From Thiohalocapsa sp. (GTDB lineage: Bacteria; Pseudomonadota; Gammaproteobacteria; Chromatiales; Chromatiaceae), in NCBI GenBank assembly GCA_021736785.1, contig JAIPFF010000032.1, positions 1-59,039 of the forward strand: 59,039 bases of DNA, in the 5' to 3' direction. The notes beneath the pieces are model-generated. The model did no database searches. It was not told where the DNA came from and worked only from the letters and a program-made list of their open reading frames with translations. The translations under genes were made by a program, and so were the position numbers. How positions within the stretch are numbered: position 1 is the first letter of the stretch; every line of letters starts with the position of its first letter. Below, one piece after another: positions 26,988 through 39,433 of this stretch.

Positions 26988-27106
26988 GTTGCAGGAGCCC
27001 CCTCGACAGAGCCCCGAAAATTCCGAGAAGCGCAGGGAGAAGCTGCGATGGGGTGTCCCTTCTTTTGGGTACGGCTCGACGGACAAGCAAAGAAAAGTAC
27101 CTCGCC
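26988..27106 (-). repeat. Dispersed hairpin repeat, copy 2 (inverted)
   Basis: Matches copy 1 in reverse complement: GCAGGAGCCCCCTCGA, AGCCCCGAAAAT, CCGAGAAGCGCAGG, GGGGTGTCC and GGACAAGCAAAGAAAAGT all align in order. It has more mismatches and a disrupted TTTTCTTTG stem, so it looks older or decaying. Confidence 0.75.
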
Positions 27107-27253
27107 TCGTTGCGCCTGCGCTGACTCGTGCGCTGAGGTTGTTGCGAGGTGAAATCACGCGGTGGCCTTCATATCGCGGCGCTTTTTCTATCCAAAGAAA
27201 CTGATCGTCTAGAAGGTCGGTCTTGACAGCAGACGGGTACATTTTGGATGCAC

Positions 27254-27454
27254 TCATTGGAGCGGTTGTATCTTGAAAGGCTCTTCGCCATTCATGACCA
27301 ACTGCCATTCGGCAAGAAGATCGTCTTGATGCAGTCGCGCCCAAGCGAGGGCAAGCCTCATCTGTTTTTTGGGAAGACGGTCAGGTCCGCTTCTAGTCTG
27401 TAGTGGCGCCAAAGTAATTCCATCTTGTTCATTTTGGCGGCCCGCGTTAAAGAT
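27254..27454 (-). pseudogene. Remnant of a DUF4160-type gene
   Basis: The minus-strand frame ending at TGA 27254-27256 reads GPDRLPKKQMRLALAWARLH, then QDDLLAEWQLVMNGEEPFKI. I recognise this as like the C-terminal half of DUF4160 proteins (LPKKxxxLxxxWxxxHxxEL...NGExPxKI). No start or N-terminal half is present: upstream in the same frame the sequence runs directly into the TGA stop of the DUF2283 gene. It therefore looks like a truncated gene left behind after a recombination that placed DUF2283 in front. DUF4160 and DUF2283 genes are typical passengers of small toxin-antitoxin-like pairs. Confidence 0.5.
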
Positions 27455-27643
27455 TCAGGCTACCTGATCAAGAGAATTGCCGAGATCGCGTTTTCGGACG
27501 TACAAGACTTCAATGCCGACCAAGTGTCCATCCGCATCATAGTCGGCAGTGATTCCTGGTTCACTCTGCTTGGTTTCAGTAACTTCCGCGCTTGATATTT
27601 CAAAATAAGCAGCGTCTGCGACTGGATCGTATTCGAGCTTCAT
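27455..27643 (-). CDS. DUF2283 domain-containing protein
   Basis: A 62-residue protein, MKLEYDPVADAAYFEISSAE and then GITADYDADGHLVGIEVLYV, which is the whole DUF2283 domain. Such proteins are often encoded beside DUF4258 toxin-like genes and are presumed antitoxin-like. No DUF4258 partner is seen here; instead a DUF4160 remnant follows in the same frame after the stop. The base composition is clearly lower in GC than that of neighbours, consistent with transfer (inference). Start ATG 27643. Confidence 0.8.
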   Translation of the reverse strand: MKLEYDPVADAAYFEISSAEVTETKQSEPGITADYDADGHLVGIEVLYVRKRDLGNSLDQVA

Positions 27644-27717
27644 AGGTCGATGTGTGTTGAGTGGGTTGGGGCGCAAATCCCCGCTCCCGAAGGGAGGGGG
27701 ACTTCCGCCAACAACAA

Positions 27718-31815
<4,098 letters not shown>

Positions 31816-31896
31816 CGGGTCACTCCTGAGGTCTGGGTTCGTGTTATCGGCGGTTGTCCACTGGACTGCGTGGACAGGCGGGGTAAGGCGTTGCCG

Positions 31897-31912
31897 ATCG
31901 AATATATACGCT
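31897..31912 (-). promoter_or_regulatory. Weak NrdR-like box overlapping the nrdA -10
   Basis: ATCGAATATATACGCT keeps the central ATATATA of the NrdR consensus but few flanking bases. Its centre is 32 bp from that of the strong box at 31929-31944, the three-helical-turn spacing typical of tandem NrdR sites. Confidence 0.45.
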
Positions 31913-31928
31913 GTTGTGATGCTGTCAA
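31901..31928 (-). promoter_or_regulatory. nrdA sigma-70 promoter
   Basis: On the minus strand a perfect -35 TTGACA (31923-31928) is followed after 16 nt by TATATT (31901-31906). This predicts a start near 31893 and a leader of about 80 nt before the nrdA ATG. Confidence 0.7.
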
Positions 31929-31944
31929 CCACTACATCTTGTGT
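31929..31944 (-). promoter_or_regulatory. NrdR box upstream of nrdA
   Basis: CCACTACATCTTGTGT (plus-strand reading) matches 13 of 16 positions of an ACACTATATATTGTGT-type NrdR site and abuts the -35 box. NrdR is the ATP/dATP-sensing repressor of ribonucleotide reductase genes, so repression of nrdA is expected. Confidence 0.65.
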
Positions 31945-31984
31945 CAAAGCTGTACATAAGGGGGTTGATCACATGTGGGTATGC

Positions 31985-31993
31985 TGTGGATAA
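31985..31993 (-). promoter_or_regulatory. Perfect DnaA box upstream of nrdA
   Basis: TGTGGATAA on the plus strand is TTATCCACA on the minus strand, the strongest DnaA box. It lies about 57 bp upstream of the nrdA -35. DnaA boxes also precede nrdAB in E. coli, where DnaA affects its expression. Confidence 0.6.
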
Positions 31994-32413
31994 ATCGCAT
32001 TGCAACCGGCCTCGGCCCGCATCGTTGCGGGCTTTGGATGTGGACAAACCAAGCGTGCGTATCGCCGACGGGCGATGCAAACAGGGGCAGGTTCGGTCGG
32101 GCTTCGGAGGCCGTCGGGCCAGCGAGGGGGCGGGCGCTTCGGTATGTCGCGTGCACCGGCACGTGCGAGACAGTCTGCGTCGCGGATGCCATACTTCGGC
32201 ACCGCGGGTTAACGCGCCGTCGCCACCCGCTCCGGCAACGCATCGGAGCGGCTCGCGGGCCGCGTCTGCCCGGAACGCTGCTGCGCGCGCTCCCGCAGCC
32301 CCTGTGCGCAAAGCGACGCATATGTCCGCCGCCGGCCTGGCGCCGGTCCGGGCGCGTCGCTCGCGAGCCGACACATAACGATACGAGCCAACGAACCGAC
32401 GGAGGAACAGTCG

Positions 32414-32878
32414 ATGAAAGTCAAAGACGCGATGTCCGTGGCGCCGCGCGCGGTAAAACCGGATACCAAGGTGATGGAAGTGGCTTCCGCCATGTGCCTC
32501 TACCGCTTCCACGGTCTGGCGGTGGTGGACGACGAAAACCGCCTTGTCGGCGTCATTGCGGAGAAAGATGTCCTCCACAGTTTGTTTCCGAAAATCGAGG
32601 ACATGATCGCGCACGGAATGGCGACGGTGGACCTCGATAAAGAAATGGGCCGTTACGGCGAAGTACTGGAGCAGACCGTCGGCGAGCTGATGACGCCGAA
32701 TCCGGTAGCCGTTGATCCGGAAATGCACCTGCTGCGCGCCGCCACCGTGATGGTACGGCACAATTTCCGCCGTATTCCGGTGGCCGAAGACGGCAAGCTC
32801 GTCGGTATGCTGACGCTCGGCGACGTGCATAAGGCCATCTTCCACGCCAACGTCACCGGTACGCTGAACAAGCGCTAG
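32414..32878 (+). CDS. Two-CBS-domain protein
   Basis: A 154-residue protein made of two CBS motifs: MKVKDAMSVAPRAVKPDTKV with GLAVVDDENRLVGVIAEKDV, then VGELMTPNPVAVDPEMHLLR with RRIPVAEDGKLVGMLTLGDV. Pairs of CBS motifs bind adenine nucleotides and act as energy sensors; stand-alone ones usually regulate partner proteins. No catalytic domain is attached. GGAGG precedes ATG 32414. It is followed in the same direction by the cytochrome gene; whether the two are functionally tied is unknown. Confidence 0.9.
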   Translation: MKVKDAMSVAPRAVKPDTKVMEVASAMCLYRFHGLAVVDDENRLVGVIAEKDVLHSLFPKIEDMIAHGMATVDLDKEMGRYGEVLEQTVGELMTPNPVAVDPEMHLLRAATVMVRHNFRRIPVAEDGKLVGMLTLGDVHKAIFHANVTGTLNKR

Positions 32879-32945
32879 GCCAGCCGGCCGCGCCCTGGTT
32901 GCATGCGGGAAGTCCGCTGCACGATGCGCCCGAATGGAGGAGACC

Positions 32946-33746
32946 ATGAAGACGACACGAAGGCTTTTCGCCTTGCTGCTGGCTGGCGGCTGCGCCCTGA
33001 CGGCCGCCGGCGCCATGGCCGCGACGCCGGCCGAGGTGGCGCAGGCCGAGTACGACGAGGTGATGCAGAAGACGCCGGACGTCGACAACGGACGGCGTGC
33101 CTATCTGACTTGCGCAGTCTGCCACCTGCCGGAGGGCTGGGGCAGCGTCGACGGCACCTATCCCCAGATCGCGGGTCAATTGCGCACGGTCATCATCAAG
33201 CAATTGGCGGATTTCCGTGCCGGCAACCGCGACAATCCGCTGATGTATCCGTTCTCGGTGCCGGGCATTCTGGGCGGCCCGCAGGAGATTGCCGACGTGG
33301 CGGCCTATGTCGCACAGCTGCCGATGACACCGCACAATGCGTTGGGCCCGGGCACCGCCCTGGAGCGGGGCAAGCAGCTCTACGAAGAGAACTGTCTCGA
33401 TTGCCATGGCGCCGACGGGCGCGGCGACGTCGCCGAGCACATCCCGGCCGTCGCGGCGCAGCATTACCCCTATCTGATGCGCCAGTTCGACATGATCCGC
33501 AGCGGGCAGCGTAAGAACGCCGACTCCGAGATGGTGAAGCAGATCGAGGGCTTCGGTCCGGCGGAGCAGAGCGCCGTGCTCGACTACACCGCGCGCCTGC
33601 GCCCGCCGGCGGAGAAGCTGGCGGTGGACGGCTGGACCAACCCGGATTTCCCCCACTACGTCCGCGACGCGCTGGGTATTCGCGCCCGCCCGCCGGCGAT
33701 GCCGCGAACGCCGACGCCTTCGGCCGAGCCGCCGCCGGCCGAGTAG
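32946..33746 (+). CDS. Dihaem cytochrome c (c4-like), periplasmic
   Basis: A 266-residue exported protein with a signal peptide (MKTTRRLFALLLAGGCALTA, cleavage after AMA about residue 25). It has two class I haem c sites, CAVCH (about 57-61) and CLDCH (about 151-155), each in its own domain; Met ligands are plausible in the MYPF and MIRSGQ regions. The two-domain layout resembles cytochrome c4 electron carriers that feed terminal oxidases. The C-terminus is Pro-rich. ATG 32946 is chosen because GGAGGAG lies just before it; an ATG 12 nt upstream is part of that site. It converges on the GGDEF gene, 18 nt away. Confidence 0.9.
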   Translation: MKTTRRLFALLLAGGCALTAAGAMAATPAEVAQAEYDEVMQKTPDVDNGRRAYLTCAVCHLPEGWGSVDGTYPQIAGQLRTVIIKQLADFRAGNRDNPLMYPFSVPGILGGPQEIADVAAYVAQLPMTPHNALGPGTALERGKQLYEENCLDCHGADGRGDVAEHIPAVAAQHYPYLMRQFDMIRSGQRKNADSEMVKQIEGFGPAEQSAVLDYTARLRPPAEKLAVDGWTNPDFPHYVRDALGIRARPPAMPRTPTPSAEPPPAE

Positions 33747-33764
33747 CGCGCCCGACGCGGCGGC

Positions 33765-35651
33765 TCAGCCGATCTCGTTGCGCTGCGCCCAACTGCCCGT
33801 GGGGGACTTGGAGGGCAGCGTCAGCGGCTCCAGCTCGACGCGGTTGCGGCCGAGATCCTTCGCCCGGTACAGGCATTCATCCGCGCGCCGGATAACCGAT
33901 TCCAGCGTCTCCCCCTGCCGGTGCTCGGCGACGCCGATGCTGACGGTCACGCTCAGGGTCGGCTCGCCGCCGTCTTCGATCGGAACCGCCGCCGCGGCGA
34001 TCAGCGCCAGCAAACGCTCGGCCAACTGCGCGGCGCCGGCGATGTCCTGTCCCACGGCGCCGACCAAAATCTCTTCGCCGCCGTAGCGCACCGGGATGTC
34101 GGTATCGCGGCAATTTTCCTCGAGCAGCGCCGCCAGCGTCGTCAGCACGCGATCGCCGGCGAGATGCCCGTGGGTGTCGTTGACGCGCTTGAAGTAGTCG
34201 ATGTCGAGCAGGCAGATGCTGAGCGTTGCTGCCGCATCGCGCTCGTGCAGCGCGCATTGACGCCCGAGCACGTCCTCCATATAGAAGCGCGTGAACAAGC
34301 CGGTGAGCGGATCGCGGATGGAGCGGCGGTAGGCCCGGTCGCGGGCGATGTCGAGACGCCGGTATGAGACCTCGCGCTCCAACGCCACGTGCAGCGGTTC
34401 GGCGATGCGCTCGATCAACTGCGCCGCCAAATCGGTGATACGCACCGCCGGCGGCAGGCGGATCACGGCCAATGCCTCGATCCGGTCGCTGCCCCTCGCC
34501 CACAGCGGCAGTGTCACCACACTGCCGCCGTCGGCCGCCCCATTGGCCGTATTCGGCTGCACGCAGAAGCGCTCGCTGTGCAGCAGGTGGGCTCGGAAGC
34601 GTCGGTCCGTTGCATGAATGTCCAGCCACTCGCGGCGCGACTTGCCGATGAAGTCGCACATATAGGGGGTTTGGCCGTCGACCACACCGGCGAAATTGTG
34701 CTCCGGGTGCAGCGTCAGGATGCTGCCGTCGTCGAGCAGCGCGTAGTAGTCGATATGAGCGGCCGGCAGGATCGGCTGGATCAGCGTCAGCAGTTGGCGC
34801 GCGATGTCGCCGAAGTCACGCTGCAGCAGCATCGTGTCGGTGATGCGATGCATGATGTCCGCCAGATCCCAGGCGCGCTGCACGTCGGGCTCCCGGTCGC
34901 CCAGCAGATGAATGCCGCACTTGAGATTGCGCAGCCGCGCGATGGCATCGCCCACCAGCGATTGCGGGATCAGCGGGCCGCGCTTGGTCGCGATCAGTCG
35001 GATCGGCAGGTATTCGACGCCGCGCAGGGCATTGTCCAGTGCGATGCCGCTCGGCATGGCGCGCTGGTGGTAAGGCACTAGGCCGCCCAAGTGAACGGCC
35101 TCTCGCGCAAACAGCAACTCGCTCGAATCCAAGGAACTGAACAGATCGCCCGAGAACAGCACGCCGGTCTGCTTGTCGAAAGCGCACAGGGCACCGGCTC
35201 GCGGCGCGTAGGGGAGCGCGATCAGGCTCAAGGCCCGATCCTGCAGCAGCAGCCTCCAATCGCGCGCCGCGGGCAAGTGCACGGGCATGGCCAGCCCGTA
35301 GTGACGCAGGCACTCGCTGGCCTCGGTGTCGGCAATGATGGCGGCGTCGGCGCGGGTGTTGGCCGCGTCGATGCAGATCATCGCCGAGGCCGTGTCCGGA
35401 TCCTGGTGCGGACAGAGGAACCAGCGCACCTGCGCCAGCGGGACAATCTGCTCGATCTTCTCGCGGACGGCCGGGAAGCACGCCCGCGGGCCGGGATTGA
35501 TCAGGACCGATTGGTCGCCCTGCTCGACGAGATAGGCGTGGCGGTGATCCAGCCCGTCGGGCGTCACGCAGCCCACCCACCAGGTGCGGTCCGCGACCTC
35601 GATGGCTCGCGGATGATCGGGTGCGAGCGGCCGCGGGACTCCGGCTGTCAT
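33765..35651 (-). CDS. ODP (metallo-beta-lactamase-fold) - GGDEF diguanylate cyclase
   Basis: A 628-residue signalling protein. The N-terminal ~255 residues resemble the flavodiiron-type metallo-beta-lactamase (ODP) fold: PHQDPD (His82, Asp84, Asp86) and FSGDLF (Asp169). Two His ligands normally present are replaced (YAPRAG near 148-153; ATKRG near 221-225), so diiron binding may be partial or lost. A middle region (about 280-440) looks like a GAF-type sensor. The C-terminal GGDEF domain has RYGGEEI (active-site GGEE 524-527) and an upstream RDTD (515-518), the product-inhibition I-site. It should make cyclic di-GMP, perhaps under oxygen or redox control (inference). ATG 35651 has a GAGGCGAG upstream. 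Confidence 0.85.
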   Translation of the reverse strand: MTAGVPRPLAPDHPRAIEVADRTWWVGCVTPDGLDHRHAYLVEQGDQSVLINPGPRACFPAVREKIEQIVPLAQVRWFLCPHQDPDTASAMICIDAANTRADAAIIADTEASECLRHYGLAMPVHLPAARDWRLLLQDRALSLIALPYAPRAGALCAFDKQTGVLFSGDLFSSLDSSELLFAREAVHLGGLVPYHQRAMPSGIALDNALRGVEYLPIRLIATKRGPLIPQSLVGDAIARLRNLKCGIHLLGDREPDVQRAWDLADIMHRITDTMLLQRDFGDIARQLLTLIQPILPAAHIDYYALLDDGSILTLHPEHNFAGVVDGQTPYMCDFIGKSRREWLDIHATDRRFRAHLLHSERFCVQPNTANGAADGGSVVTLPLWARGSDRIEALAVIRLPPAVRITDLAAQLIERIAEPLHVALEREVSYRRLDIARDRAYRRSIRDPLTGLFTRFYMEDVLGRQCALHERDAAATLSICLLDIDYFKRVNDTHGHLAGDRVLTTLAALLEENCRDTDIPVRYGGEEILVGAVGQDIAGAAQLAERLLALIAAAAVPIEDGGEPTLSVTVSIGVAEHRQGETLESVIRRADECLYRAKDLGRNRVELEPLTLPSKSPTGSWAQRNEIG

Positions 35652-35718
35652 GACACTCGCCTCGTCGCTGACAATGTAAAAGCGTCGACTATACGTCGAA
35701 CCGCCGCCGGCGTCCCGT

Positions 35719-38700
35719 TCAGCCGCGGGCCGGCTCCGCGGCGGCCTGCGGCCGCGCGGCACCGGTGCCGAGCACGCGGTAGACCATGGGCACCAGCAGC
35801 AGCGACACCAGCATCGAGAATCCGAGCCCGAAGACGATGACGATGGCGAGTGGCTGCAGCATTTCCGAGCCCTCGCCGACGGCCAGCGCCAGCGGCAGCA
35901 TGCCGACGACGGTGGTGAGCGTCGTCATCAGGATCGGCCGCAGCCGCAGCCGCGCCGCCTCGAGGATGGCCGATACTTTGTCGGAGCCCTCGCGCCGGCG
36001 CAGTTCGATGAACTCCACCAGCACGATGGCATTGTTGACGACGATGCCGGCGAGCATGATCAGCCCGAGCCAGACCGGCATCGACAGCGGTGTGCCGGTC
36101 CAGTCGAGCCCGAGCACGACGCCGATGAGCGCAAAGGGCACCGACAGCATGATGATCACCGGGTTGCGCAGGGACTCGTACTGCACCGCCATGACCACGA
36201 GCACCAGGAACATGGCCAGCGCCAGCAGGATACGGCTGAGATCGCGGCCCTGTTTCAGCATCTCCAGGCTGCCGGCCTCGTAGAGCGTGTAGCCGGGCGG
36301 CAGCTCCACGTCGGCCGCCGCCGCCAGCGAGCGCTCGATGGCCTGCTCCAGCGTCAGCTCGCTGCCCAGCGAGGCACTGATCTCGACGATGCGTTGCTGG
36401 CGGTCGCGCAGGATCTCCGTGGGCTGCGGCAGGATGTCCACCTCGGCCACGTCGCCGAGGCGAATCGGCACGCGCGGCTCGGTCTTGCTGAACAGGATGA
36501 TCGATTCCAGGTCGCCCGGCGTGCCGATGTCGTCGCGGTCGAGGCGCAGGCGCACATCGATGCGCCGGTCGTCGTCGATCAGCTCGGTGGCGACGCTGCC
36601 CTCGAGGGCGAAGCGCAGCACGGCGCCGATGTCTTCGACCTCGAGGCCGTAGCTCGCGGCGCGGCGGCGGTCGACCCGCACCGACAGCTCTTGGGTGACC
36701 TCTTCGTTGGAATGCTGAACGTTGCGCAGTCCGTCGACGGTTTGCAGACGCTCGACGACGCGGTCCGCCACTAGGATCAGCGTATCCAGATCCGGCCCCT
36801 TGATGCGAAGGCTCAGGTCGTCGTCGCCGCGGCTCAAGCGAATGCCTCGAATGCCTTGTGTATAGAGGTAGGTCTTCAGGCCCGGGATCTCGGCATCGGC
36901 GATCTCGGTCTTGACGCGGTCGATCCACTCCCGCGAGCCGATGCCGCCGCGCTCGGCCAGGGGCTTGAGCTGGACCTGAAGACTGCCCCGATTGCTGCGC
37001 TCGAAGGTGGAGCGCCCGAAGACGAAGCCGCCGACCGTCGTGAAGATCGACTGTACCTCGGGTTGGGCGGCGACGATTTCTTCGACGCGGCGGGTCAGGC
37101 GGTCCATCTGCTCCACGTTCACGCCCGTATCGGCGGTCAGGCTGATGCGCACGTCGCCCTCGTCGAGCTGCGGCAGGAATTCCTGCTTGCCGCCGAAGAA
37201 GCCCGGCAGCGTCAGCGCCAACGCGACGACGAACACGGCGATCACCAGCCAGTGGAACCGCAGCAGGCGCGCCAGCAACCAGACGTAGCCGTCCTGAAGG
37301 GCGCGGATGCCGCGGTCGATCCCCCGGCGCAGCAGGCCCTCGCGCGCCGCCGGTACGCGCCCGGCGAGCGCCGGCACCAGCGTCAGCGCGACGATCATCG
37401 ACGCCAGAATGGCCGCCGAGATGGTGAAAATCAGCTCCCGGAACAGCAGGCCCACCAGCCCGCCGATGAACAGGAACGGCAGCACGGCCGCCAGGTTGGT
37501 GGAGGTCGAGGCGACGATGGCGCCGGTGACTTCGCGCGCGGCGCGGGTTGCCGCCTGCACAGTCGACTCGCCCATGCGCTGGTGGCGGTGGACGTTCTCG
37601 AGCATGACGATGGTGCTGTCCACCAGCATGCCGATGCCGAGCGCCAGCCCGCCCAGCGTCATGATGTTGAAGGTCAGGCCGAAGGCGGCCATGAGGATAA
37701 AGGTCACCAGCACGGCGATCGGAATGGCGCTGCCGATGATGAGTGTGCGTCGGACGCTGCCAAGGAAGAGAAATACCACCAGCATCGCCAGCAGCGCGCC
37801 CCCGGCCGCTGCGGTGACCGCGTTGCTCAGCGAGTGGCGGATGTATCGCGCCTGGTCGTCGACCTTGGCGACGGCGATATCCTCGGGGACGATGCCGTCG
37901 CGCTGCAGGCGTGCGAGCTCGGCATCCACCGCGTCCACCACGGCGACGGTGTTGGCGAGCGGCTGCTTTTGGATCGACAGCTTGATGCCGGGCGCGTCGT
38001 CGAGGCGGATGCGCAGGCGCTCGTCGGCACCGCCGTCGATGACGCGGGCCACCTCGCCCAGGCGCAGTAGTCCGATGGGGTCATCGCGGCCCTCCGCCGT
38101 CAGTGGCAGGTCGTGGATCTGATCCGCGGACGTGAAGCGTCCACCGGTGCGCCCGCTGATCTCCCCGTCGGGCATCAACAGCCGGCCCGCCGGCACGTCG
38201 CGGTTCGCCGCGCGCACCGCCTCCTGCAGGTCCAGTACGTCCAGATCGAGCCCGGCCAGCCGATATTGGTCGGCGATGATGCGTACCTCGCGCTCCAGAC
38301 CGCCGCCCACTTCCGCCGCGGCGACGCCGGGCAGCGTGAGCAGCATCCGGCTCAGGGTGTAGTCGACCCAGGAGCGCAGTTCGATGGGGTCAAGCAGCCG
38401 CGAGCTGACGACGTATTCGGCCACAGGCAGCTGGAACGGGTCGCGCTTGTAGATCACCGGGGGATCGATGCTCTCGGGCAGGAAGCGCTTGGCCCGGTCG
38501 AGCCGGGCGCTGGCGTCGCGCATGGCTTCGTCGATGTCCTCGCCGTAGCGGAACGACAGGTCGATGGCGCTGCGGCCCTCGCTGCTGCGCGATTGGATCG
38601 CCACCGTGCCCTCGGTGATGGCCAGCTGTTCCTCGAGCTGGCGCGTGACTTCGTCTTCCATGACGCGGGCAGGTACGCCGGGGTCGAGGACCCGCACGCG

Positions 38701-38841
38701 CACGTCCGGATAGACGATCTGCGGCAGCAGGTCGACGTTCAAGCGCTCCAGCGCGAAGGCGCCCAGCACGACGACGGCCAGCGTCAGCATGACAACGCCG
38801 ATGGGGTGGCGGACCGACCAGGTGGAGATGCTCGTGCTCAT
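35719..38841 (-). CDS. RND family efflux permease (AcrB/MdtB-like)
   Basis: A 1040-residue inner-membrane pump of the resistance-nodulation-division superfamily, driven by protons. Family features: N-terminal helix VRHPIGVVMLTLAVVVLGAF, the LPQIVYPDVRVRV and LPGVAAAEVGGG porter regions, and TM4 region GGLALGIGMLVDSTIVMLENVHRH (in parts) with the Asp of proton relay; twelve helices and two large periplasmic loops fit the length. Neither a periplasmic adaptor nor an outer-membrane factor gene is adjacent, so its partners are elsewhere or it works alone; the substrate is unknown. The nearest gene is the GGDEF protein 67 nt downstream on the same strand. Confidence 0.93.
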   Translation of the reverse strand: MSTSISTWSVRHPIGVVMLTLAVVVLGAFALERLNVDLLPQIVYPDVRVRVLDPGVPARVMEDEVTRQLEEQLAITEGTVAIQSRSSEGRSAIDLSFRYGEDIDEAMRDASARLDRAKRFLPESIDPPVIYKRDPFQLPVAEYVVSSRLLDPIELRSWVDYTLSRMLLTLPGVAAAEVGGGLEREVRIIADQYRLAGLDLDVLDLQEAVRAANRDVPAGRLLMPDGEISGRTGGRFTSADQIHDLPLTAEGRDDPIGLLRLGEVARVIDGGADERLRIRLDDAPGIKLSIQKQPLANTVAVVDAVDAELARLQRDGIVPEDIAVAKVDDQARYIRHSLSNAVTAAAGGALLAMLVVFLFLGSVRRTLIIGSAIPIAVLVTFILMAAFGLTFNIMTLGGLALGIGMLVDSTIVMLENVHRHQRMGESTVQAATRAAREVTGAIVASTSTNLAAVLPFLFIGGLVGLLFRELIFTISAAILASMIVALTLVPALAGRVPAAREGLLRRGIDRGIRALQDGYVWLLARLLRFHWLVIAVFVVALALTLPGFFGGKQEFLPQLDEGDVRISLTADTGVNVEQMDRLTRRVEEIVAAQPEVQSIFTTVGGFVFGRSTFERSNRGSLQVQLKPLAERGGIGSREWIDRVKTEIADAEIPGLKTYLYTQGIRGIRLSRGDDDLSLRIKGPDLDTLILVADRVVERLQTVDGLRNVQHSNEEVTQELSVRVDRRRAASYGLEVEDIGAVLRFALEGSVATELIDDDRRIDVRLRLDRDDIGTPGDLESIILFSKTEPRVPIRLGDVAEVDILPQPTEILRDRQQRIVEISASLGSELTLEQAIERSLAAAADVELPPGYTLYEAGSLEMLKQGRDLSRILLALAMFLVLVVMAVQYESLRNPVIIMLSVPFALIGVVLGLDWTGTPLSMPVWLGLIMLAGIVVNNAIVLVEFIELRRREGSDKVSAILEAARLRLRPILMTTLTTVVGMLPLALAVGEGSEMLQPLAIVIVFGLGFSMLVSLLLVPMVYRVLGTGAARPQAAAEPARG

Positions 38842-39058
38842 GCGGGCCTATCGTCTCGGCTGTGTTGCCTGATTGCCTCGAGATGGGGGCGCGGCCGCGC
38901 TTCCTCATCGTCATCGCGCCACGGATAAGCGGCGCAGCACCGCTTGCCCGTGGCCCTGTCGATGTGACTGCGGCACGATCGGTACTTCATATTTTAATCA
39001 TTGTGTTGTAGGGTCTTCGTTAGAGGCCACTTCAATTTTTTCGCACGCCGTTATTCTC

Positions 39059-39229
39059 ATGCTCCGTCAACGCGGTTCCCGTCGCTTCGATCTCTTCTCG
39101 CTCGTACTCGCCCTGCTGGCCATCGGACTGTCCGTGACGCTGGTCTATCAAATCACCGTTTATTACGGCGATGGCCCGCTGCCGATCGCTCGGCAGGCGC
39201 CGCCGCCGCCGCCCGCCGTCGGCGGCTGA
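39059..39229 (+). CDS. Possible small membrane protein
   Basis: A 56-codon frame starting MLRQRGSRRFDLFSLVLALL with one strong hydrophobic helix (about 11-34) and a Pro-rich tail (APPPPPAVGG). A basic N-terminus before the helix fits a type II anchor. There is no clear ribosome-binding site and no family recognised. It is included because the charge and helix pattern is unlikely for a random frame. Confidence 0.3.
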   Translation: MLRQRGSRRFDLFSLVLALLAIGLSVTLVYQITVYYGDGPLPIARQAPPPPPAVGG

Positions 39230-39272
39230 GTCGCCCACGCCGCCAGGCCCGCTCCCGAGTGCTCCGGGCAGA

Positions 39273-39322
39273 TGCTCCCGGTAGTGCCTCCCGGTAGATG
39301 CCTCCCGGTAGATGCTCCGGGG
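39273..39322. repeat. 14-bp tandem repeat upstream of the oxidoreductase gene
   Basis: Two perfect copies of TGCCTCCCGGTAGA (39285-39298, 39299-39312), flanked by shortened copies on each side (39273-39284, 39313-39322). It lies in the ~200-bp gap before the Gfo/Idh/MocA gene. Confidence 0.85.
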
Positions 39323-39433
39323 CGACCGCACCCCGGTCCGCTTGGGTTGCCCTGCGTTCGCAGCGGCGGGCCGGCGGGCGTGAGCCCACCGCACGGGGTA
39401 TGCTGAGCACCGGCGTCCAAGCGGAGAACAAGC

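Larger units (their letters stand above)
26527..27253. other. Repeat-rich non-coding region inside the nrdA-nrdB gap
   Basis: About 730 bp without a credible gene. It contains two inverted copies of a dispersed element (26669-26788 and 26988-27106) and several strong hairpins. Frames reading through the element give TFLCLSKEKSAKERTP-type peptides that recur as spurious proteins in many proteobacterial annotations. Confidence 0.7.
31816..32413. other. Divergent control region nrdA/CBS-domain gene
   Basis: About 600 bp. The nrdA side holds the promoter, NrdR-like boxes and a DnaA box listed separately. A second DnaA-like site with one mismatch (TGTGGACAA) is at 32039-32047. From about 32060 to 32390 the sequence is GC-rich and I see no gene. 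Confidence 0.7.

Noticed and set aside
39273-39322. Possible CRISPR array from regularly repeated 14-mers
   Set aside because: The units are directly adjacent with no spacers, only two are perfect, and no cas genes are present.
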